22,083 bases of DNA from JBQTKD01 sp052389435 (GTDB lineage Bacteria > Actinomycetota > Actinomycetes > Sporichthyales > Sporichthyaceae): assembly GCA_052389435.1 (NCBI GenBank), contig JBQTIB010000091.1:1-22083 (forward strand), in the 5' to 3' direction. How positions within the stretch are numbered: the first letter of the stretch is position 1; each line of letters opens with the position of its first letter. The notes beneath the pieces were generated by a model. That model did no database searches. It was not told the origin of the DNA and saw only the letters and a program-made list of their open reading frames with translations. Of the stretch, positions 18,052 to 22,083 are shown piece by piece. Made by a program: the position numbers and the translations under genes.

Positions 18052-18483
18052 ATGGGATTCCCCGACCGCATCGCGCGCACCGTCGAGATCGCCGCGCCGC
18101 CGGCGCGGGTATGGGCGGCGATCACCACGGCCGAAGGCCTCGCGGCCTGGTTCGGCGACACCGCGAGCATCGACCTGCGCCCCGGCGGCGCGATGGCGAT
18201 GACCTTCGGCGAGAGCCACACCGCGACGATGCGCGTCGAGCACGTCGACCCCCCGACGACCTTCGCCTTCACCTGGTCGGCCTTCGACACTCCCGAGGAC
18301 GATCCGCGCCGCACCTTCGTCGAGTTCACCCTCGAGCCACTCGGCGCCGGCACCCGGCTGACGGTCGTCGAGACCGGGTTTGCGCAGTTGCCCGACGCGA
18401 TCCACAAGGCGGCCTACGACTCGCACACCGAAGGCTGGCAGCGCGAGATCGACGAGCTCGTCGCCTACGCGCAGGCGTCTTGA
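18052..18483 (+). CDS. SRPBCC (AHSA1/START-like) domain protein
   Basis: A 143-residue protein of the Activator-of-Hsp90 / Bet v1 fold. It opens with the family pattern RTVEIAAPPARVWAAITTAE, then GLAAWFGD, GGAMAMTFGE, a WSAF strand and the closing helix AYDSHTEGWQREIDELVAY. Bacterial members bind hydrophobic small molecules in the fold cavity, but most have no known ligand. GAGGAGG lies 7 bases before ATG 18052. It is the first gene of an operon in which its stop overlaps the TTG start of the ArsR regulator. AHSA1-type genes paired with ArsR genes are a recurrent arrangement in actinobacteria and proteobacteria. There is no signal peptide, so it acts in the cytoplasm. Confidence 0.85.
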   Translation: MGFPDRIARTVEIAAPPARVWAAITTAEGLAAWFGDTASIDLRPGGAMAMTFGESHTATMRVEHVDPPTTFAFTWSAFDTPEDDPRRTFVEFTLEPLGAGTRLTVVETGFAQLPDAIHKAAYDSHTEGWQREIDELVAYAQAS

Positions 18484-18851
18484 CCGCTGTCCCGCCCGAC
18501 CTCGAGGCCATCGCCGAACAGGTCTTCGTCGCCCTCGCCGATCCGACGCGGCGGGCGATCCTGGCCGAACTCGCCGCCGGCGGACCCGCCACGGCCACCG
18601 ACCTGGCCGACCGCCTGCCCATCACCCGGCAGGGCGTCGCCAAGCACCTCGGCGTCCTCGCCGAGGTCGAGCTCGTCACCGCCGAACCGGGCGAACGCCG
18701 CCGCGTGCGCTACCGCCTGAACTCGGCCCCCATGCAGATCGCCCAACAGTTTCTCGCCGCCCTGGCGCGGGACTGGGACTCGCCGCTGGCTGCGCTGACC
18801 GCCTTCGTGGAGCGCGCCGCGGACACCGACGAGGAGAGGACATCACCGTGA
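18480..18851 (+). CDS. ArsR-family winged-helix repressor
   Basis: A 123-residue DNA-binding repressor. LADPTRRAILAELAAGG (19-35) is the classical ArsR opening. Residues about 40-66 form the helix-turn-helix, with recognition helix TRQGVAKHLGVLAEVELV, and RRRVRYRLN is the wing. There are no cysteines, so it cannot sense metal through thiols; it belongs to the non-metal subgroup found with SRPBCC genes. The likely start is TTG 18480, overlapping the upstream stop as TTGA, implying coupled translation; no separate ribosome site is seen. Its stop overlaps the GTG of the next gene. The palindromes upstream of the operon are the probable binding site. Confidence 0.88.
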   Translation: MTAVPPDLEAIAEQVFVALADPTRRAILAELAAGGPATATDLADRLPITRQGVAKHLGVLAEVELVTAEPGERRRVRYRLNSAPMQIAQQFLAALARDWDSPLAALTAFVERAADTDEERTSP

Positions 18852-19591
18852 ACGTCGTGACCGCCACCGCATGGAACGAAGCCCGCAATGCCCTGCTGGC
18901 AATGGAAAAGGAGCTCACCCGAGCCCGCGACGCCCTCGCCGCCGAGCGCCGCCGGATGCCGTGGCAGGAGATGGGCTCGCACTACCGCTTCGAGACGCCT
19001 TCCGGGACTGCCTCGCTGCTGGACCTGTTCGCCGGGCGTCGTCAGCTGATCGTCTACCGCGCGTTCTTCGACGAGGGAGTCTTCGGCTTCCCGGAGCGCC
19101 CGTGCCGCGGCTGCTCGATGGTCGCCGACCAGGTCGCGGACCTCTCGCACCTGCACGCCCGCGACACCACGCTCGTGTTCGCCTCGCGCGGGACCCAAGA
19201 CCAGATCGCCGCGATGAAGGAGTGCATGGGCTGGACCATCCCGTGGGTGACCATCGTCGACGACTTCGACCGCGACCTCGGCGCCCACGAGTGGCACGCC
19301 ACCAACGCCTTCATCCGGACCGAGGACACCGTCTACCGGACCTACGCCATCGACGCCCGCGGCGACGAGGCCATGGGCGGCACCTGGGACTACCTCGACA
19401 TCACCGCGCTCGGCCGGCAGGAGAAGTGGGAGAACTCGCCCGCGGGCTACCCGCAGACGGATCCGTACCAGTGGTGGAACTGGCACGACTCCTACGAGAC
19501 CGAGACCGCGCCGAACGAGGAGTGGCTCTCCCGTGTCGACGGCGGCATCGAGGCCATGGGCGGCACCAAGCGCACCGAGTCCTGCTGCTGA
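18848..19591 (+). CDS. DUF899 family thioredoxin-like protein
   Basis: A 247-residue protein of the DUF899 family, which has a thioredoxin-like fold and is often found next to SRPBCC and ArsR genes. Visible family features are an N-terminal helix, then ETPSGTASLLDLFAGRRQLI, VYRAFFDEGVFGFPERPCRG with the Cys86-x2-Cys89 pair, SRGTQDQIAAMKECMGW, and a Trp-rich C-terminus (TDPYQWWNWHDSY). The C-terminal residues are ESCC, an unusual terminal cysteine pair. The Cys pair sits where peroxiredoxin-like proteins carry catalytic cysteines, so a redox role is possible but unproven. Start GTG 18848 overlaps the ArsR stop (GTGA), with GAGGAGAGG about 8 bases upstream. Last gene of the operon; a strong hairpin follows at once. 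Confidence 0.85.
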   Translation: MNVVTATAWNEARNALLAMEKELTRARDALAAERRRMPWQEMGSHYRFETPSGTASLLDLFAGRRQLIVYRAFFDEGVFGFPERPCRGCSMVADQVADLSHLHARDTTLVFASRGTQDQIAAMKECMGWTIPWVTIVDDFDRDLGAHEWHATNAFIRTEDTVYRTYAIDARGDEAMGGTWDYLDITALGRQEKWENSPAGYPQTDPYQWWNWHDSYETETAPNEEWLSRVDGGIEAMGGTKRTESCC

Positions 19592-19602
19592 ACCACGGCT
19601 GA

Positions 19603-19644
19603 CGTCCGAACAGGCGCGCGTTATGGCGCGCGCCTGTTCGGACG
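19603..19644. repeat. Palindromic repeat, copy C; likely terminator
   Basis: A perfect 18-bp stem, cgtccgaacaggcgcgcg (19603-19620) and its complement (19627-19644), with the 6-base loop ttatgg, starts 12 bp after the DUF899 stop. The loop can extend the stem by two U-G pairs, matching ctatag in copies A and D. Probably terminates the operon. Confidence 0.85.
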
Positions 19645-19714
19645 CTAGAACGGATTTGCTGGTGATCGCCTCGACGAAGTCCTCCAGATGCAGTTCGTTG
19701 GCGACGCTTCAACG

Positions 19715-20215
19715 TCAGAGGGTTGAGGGTCGGGAGGGCGCCTTCGTGTCCGAGCAGTGCCGGAACCCCGAGATGCTCCAGCCGCCCTTGCTGCTGCGCT
19801 TTGTGTCGACGACCGCGAAGACCGAGCCGTCGCTCCGTAGACCAACGAACGTTGCGGAACTGGGCACGGGAGGCATCAGGCGGATGTAGCTCGCTTCCTG
19901 GGAACGTTCGGCGTCGGGGTCGAGGCGCTGCGACGGGCGCAGATACAGCCGCAGTCTCGCTTCGGCGGTGCGCGGCGAGGTTTCTTCGCCTGCGCCGTCG
20001 ACGATCCCGTCGACGCGGGAGTTGCCACGGCAGTCGAGCTCAACGGGCCGTCCAAGGCTGGCGACCACCTCGGCCCGCGACAGCGGAGCGGCAGCAGGCG
20101 ACGGCGACGGCGCGACGGAGGGCGGTGCCGCGACCGGGTCGGCTGTGAGCTCGCCGCATCCGGACATCGCGAACACCAGCGCCATGACGGCAGCCGACCC
20201 TCGAATCGCCCTCAT
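19715..20215 (-). CDS. Small lipoprotein of unknown function
   Basis: A 166-residue exported protein. Residues 1-20 form a lipoprotein signal ending MSGC (Cys20), followed by a Pro/Ala/Ser-rich linker to about residue 46 (VAAPPSVAPSPSPAAAPLSR). The remaining part is a mixed domain with DCRGNSRVDGIVDGAG, LRLYLRPSQRLDPDAERS and, near the end, VFAVVDTKRSSKGGWSISGF. Two cysteines (in LDCRG and RHCSD) could form a disulfide outside the membrane. I recognise no family. ATG 20215 is chosen because GGAGG lies about 4 bases upstream; a longer open frame to about 20380 would have no signal sequence and would overlap the sigma factor start. It diverges from the sigma factor gene and may be part of its regulon (inference). 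Confidence 0.7.
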   Translation of the reverse strand: MRAIRGSAAVMALVFAMSGCGELTADPVAAPPSVAPSPSPAAAPLSRAEVVASLGRPVELDCRGNSRVDGIVDGAGEETSPRTAEARLRLYLRPSQRLDPDAERSQEASYIRLMPPVPSSATFVGLRSDGSVFAVVDTKRSSKGGWSISGFRHCSDTKAPSRPSTL

Positions 20216-20373
20216 CCGACCTCCGATAGCTCGGGTTCCGCTGCTTGGACGCGCGGGTGACCCGATTCGTTCGGGATTGAGTCCCAACCGCCGCCGACCG
20301 CGTCGAAGTAGTTGGCGACCCATGCAACCTGCGGGTCGGGTCGGCCCGTATGAGGGCGCGAAGGGGGTGGCCG

Positions 20374-20895
20374 GTGGCACGTGGAAAGCAGCGCGACGAG
20401 GAGTTCGTCGCGTTCGTACGGGATGCGCAGCTGCGGCTGCGCCGGACCGCGTACCTGATGTGCGGGGACTGGCAGCGGGCCGAAGACGTCGTGCAGACGG
20501 CGCTGGTGAAGCTCTACGCGCACTGGGAGCGGGTGGATCGGCAGCAGGGCGCGTGGTCCTACGCCCGCCGGACGGTGGTCAACACCGCCATCGACGAATC
20601 TCGCCGTCCCTGGCGCCGCGAGGTCGCGACGGAATTCCTGCCGGACTCAGGCGTCGGCGCGCCCGCCGGATTCGACGACGCCCTGCTCGACGGACTGACC
20701 GCACTGCCCCCGAGGCAACGTGCGGTGGTCGTCCTTCGCTACGTCGAAGACCTCGAGGTCGAGACCGTCGCGCAGATGCTCGACATCTCGACCGGAACCG
20801 TGAAGAGCCAGGCCGCTCGCGGCCTGGACACGCTCCGAGCGCGCCTGTCGGCGGCGCCGAGCGCACTGCGACCTACTGGGACGGAGATCCGATGA
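20374..20895 (+). CDS. SigE-family ECF RNA polymerase sigma factor
   Basis: A 173-residue sigma-70 factor with only regions 2 and 4. Region 2 is at about 8-75 (FVAFVRDAQLRLRRTAYLMC, GDWQRAEDVVQTALVKLYAH). Region 4 is at about 108-160 (LTALPPRQRAVVVLRYVEDL, EVETVAQMLDISTGTVKSQA). The wording AYL-x2-GDW-x2-AEDVVQTAL and GTVKSQAARGL places it in the actinobacterial SigE (TIGR02983-type) group. GTG 20374 is preferred to ATG 20350 because GGGGG precedes it by about 8 bases and the domain begins directly after. The stop overlaps the start of the next gene (ATGA), which encodes a membrane protein in the position of an anti-sigma factor. Confidence 0.9.
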   Translation: MARGKQRDEEFVAFVRDAQLRLRRTAYLMCGDWQRAEDVVQTALVKLYAHWERVDRQQGAWSYARRTVVNTAIDESRRPWRREVATEFLPDSGVGAPAGFDDALLDGLTALPPRQRAVVVLRYVEDLEVETVAQMLDISTGTVKSQAARGLDTLRARLSAAPSALRPTGTEIR

Positions 20896-22034
20896 ACGAG
20901 CACGACCTGATCGACCGCATGCGCGGCCTCGGCGCCAACGGCCCCGCCCCCGCGTGGGGCGCCAATGACCTGCTGCCCGCCGGCCGTCGGATGCGGCGCC
21001 GCCGCGCGGTGCTGGCCAGTGGCGGCGTCGCGTCCGTCGCCGGCGGTGTCCTCACCGCGGCCCTACTGTTCGGCTCGGCCCCGCCCGCCGACGTGGTCGT
21101 GTCGCCGGCGGGCGATGCACCCAACGGCGGAGAAGGCGCCGAGGTCGACGCTCCGAAGCCGGCGAACTCGCCGAAGAAGTTCGACCCGAACGCCAGCGAG
21201 CACAACGCGGCACTGCTGCAGAAGGTCATGGGCCGCGACTTCGAGGTCGTCACCGGCAAGGGCACCGGCGAGCTGAAGCCGGGCTCGCCCTCCGCCGAGG
21301 GTCTGCCGGCCGGCGTCGAGGCCACGGTGAACGTGAGCGCGGTGTACGGCACCGCGTACCTGCTGCCGCAGTTCTGCGGACCGATGGTCGAGAAGAGCAT
21401 GGTCGTCGACGGGTGCGTCGAGTTGACCAACTCCGACGGCCGGACCGTCTATGCAAACTGGAGCCGCTACAGCGAGACGGGCAACTCCGCAGGCGAGCAG
21501 GTGCGGGTGCTCTTCCAGCGCAAGGACGGCTTGTTCGTCTACGCGCAGATCTCGGCCGGCGGCAAGACCCTGCTCGGCTCCGAGACGCGCAAGGCCGAGA
21601 CGCGCGAGTGGCTCGAGTCCTACGTCGACCGCCTCGGAGATCTAGTGACGGACTCCGACCTCGAGTCCGAGGGCACGGGCGTCGCCGACGCCGACCCCGA
21701 CCTGCACCAGGCCAACGAGCAGCCGACCGCGGCCCTCGAGAAGGCAGCGGACATCTGCCCGGGCGGCCCCGGCGGCGTGACCGTCCTCGAGCCCGTGTTC
21801 AGTTCGGAGACTCCGCGTAGCCCGCTGCTGGCGGTGGAGTCCTGGATCGGCTCGAAACTGAACAACGGCCGGTACAAGCTGAGCGATCTCGACCGGTATC
21901 GCTCCAAGAGCTATGAGAAGGACGGCACCTGGTTCTACGCCGCCCTCGGCGAGAACAGTGAGATCCACAAGGTGCTAACGGTCCGTCACCAGAACTACCG
22001 CTTCGTGGTCTCCGGCGAAATCGAGTGCCGGTAG
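20892..22034 (+). CDS. Single-pass membrane protein, putative cognate anti-sigma factor
   Basis: A 380-residue protein overlapping the sigma gene by ATGA, with GGAG 5 bases before the ATG. Residues 1-38 are cytoplasmic (MNEHDLIDRMRGLG, then GRRMRRRRAV), residues 39-61 form one membrane helix (GGVASVAGGVLTAALLF), and about 320 residues lie outside. The outer part starts with a Pro/Ala/Glu linker and contains four cysteines (QFCGPM, DGCVEL, DICPGG, IECR) that could form two disulfides. Topology and linkage are those of anti-sigma factors or of membrane partners of SigE-type sigmas. However, no zinc HxxxCxxC motif is seen in the short cytoplasmic part. I do not recognise a domain in the outer part; the anti-sigma role is inference. 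Confidence 0.75.
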   Translation: MNEHDLIDRMRGLGANGPAPAWGANDLLPAGRRMRRRRAVLASGGVASVAGGVLTAALLFGSAPPADVVVSPAGDAPNGGEGAEVDAPKPANSPKKFDPNASEHNAALLQKVMGRDFEVVTGKGTGELKPGSPSAEGLPAGVEATVNVSAVYGTAYLLPQFCGPMVEKSMVVDGCVELTNSDGRTVYANWSRYSETGNSAGEQVRVLFQRKDGLFVYAQISAGGKTLLGSETRKAETREWLESYVDRLGDLVTDSDLESEGTGVADADPDLHQANEQPTAALEKAADICPGGPGGVTVLEPVFSSETPRSPLLAVESWIGSKLNNGRYKLSDLDRYRSKSYEKDGTWFYAALGENSEIHKVLTVRHQNYRFVVSGEIECR

Positions 22035-22053
22035 CGTCCGCGCAACCCTGCTT

Positions 22054-22083
22054 GCGTCCGAACAGGTGCGCGCTATAGCGCGC
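22054..22083. repeat. Palindromic repeat, copy D, cut by window end
   Basis: gcgtccgaacaggtgcgcg is followed by ctatagcgcgc and the window stops. The last 16 bases, gcgcgctatagcgcgc, are a perfect palindrome, and the left arm equals that of copy C with one change (t for c). The right arm should continue outside the window. It begins 20 bp after the stop of the membrane protein gene. Confidence 0.75.

Noticed and set aside
16057..18483. An 808-codon plus-strand frame opposite the GAF-PucR regulator, running into the SRPBCC gene
   Set aside because: Only its last part, from ATG 18052, is a real protein; the rest is the shadow of the regulator and contains no domain.
20216..20373. An ECF-type autoregulatory promoter before the sigma gene
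   Set aside because: No convincing -35/-10 pair could be picked by eye; cccga-ttcgt-tcggg near 20263 is too short a dyad to claim.

Overview
The window is very GC-rich with strong G/C third-position bias and looks like the chromosome of an actinobacterium. The S4 protein resembles the Streptomyces type rather than the mycobacterial type. An asparaginyl-tRNA synthetase and a fused two-domain glycyl-tRNA synthetase are present. Mycobacterium lacks AsnRS and uses a single-chain GlyRS, so a soil actinomycete outside Mycobacteriales is more likely. A Frankia/Sporichthya-like relative is only a guess. No phage, insertion sequence, CRISPR array, tRNA or rRNA gene was recognised.

Layout. (1) 1-800: 3' end of a soluble diiron monooxygenase alpha subunit (propane monooxygenase-like), closed by a strong hairpin. 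(2) 860-2060: a tightly coupled operon of a 40-residue membrane microprotein and two PRC-barrel proteins. It is followed by a 15-bp tandem repeat and a terminator, and it faces a leftward operon (3220-2171) of a holin-like DUF1469 protein, a DUF3618 protein and a DUF4235 protein. Both operons look like envelope or stress functions. (3) 3344-5143: long-chain acyl-CoA ligase, convergent with a J-domain-like zinc-ribbon membrane protein (5899-5156). (4) 6222-6920: an LRAT-fold (NCEHF) protein. (5) 8425-7016 asnS; 8742-10055 an FAD-dependent oxidoreductase; 10750-10139 rpsD; 11062-12120 a secreted HNH nuclease lipoprotein with a C-terminal Excalibur domain; 12706-12137 a Cu/Zn-SOD-like lipoprotein. 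(6) 12857-15868: fused glyQS, convergent with a GAF-PucR-type regulator (17955-16009). (7) 18052-19591: SRPBCC - ArsR - DUF899 operon behind a nested inverted-repeat operator. (8) 20215-19715: small lipoprotein, divergent from a SigE-family ECF sigma factor and its overlapping, probably anti-sigma, membrane protein (20374-22034).

The most unusual non-coding signal is a family of intergenic palindromes at gene 3' ends (15882-15927, 15944-15989, 19603-19644, and one cut by the window edge at 22054-22083). They share GTCCG/CGGAC outer ends and a TATA-like centre, but their arms differ while remaining self-complementary. Translational coupling by ATGA, GTGA or TTGA overlaps is used repeatedly.
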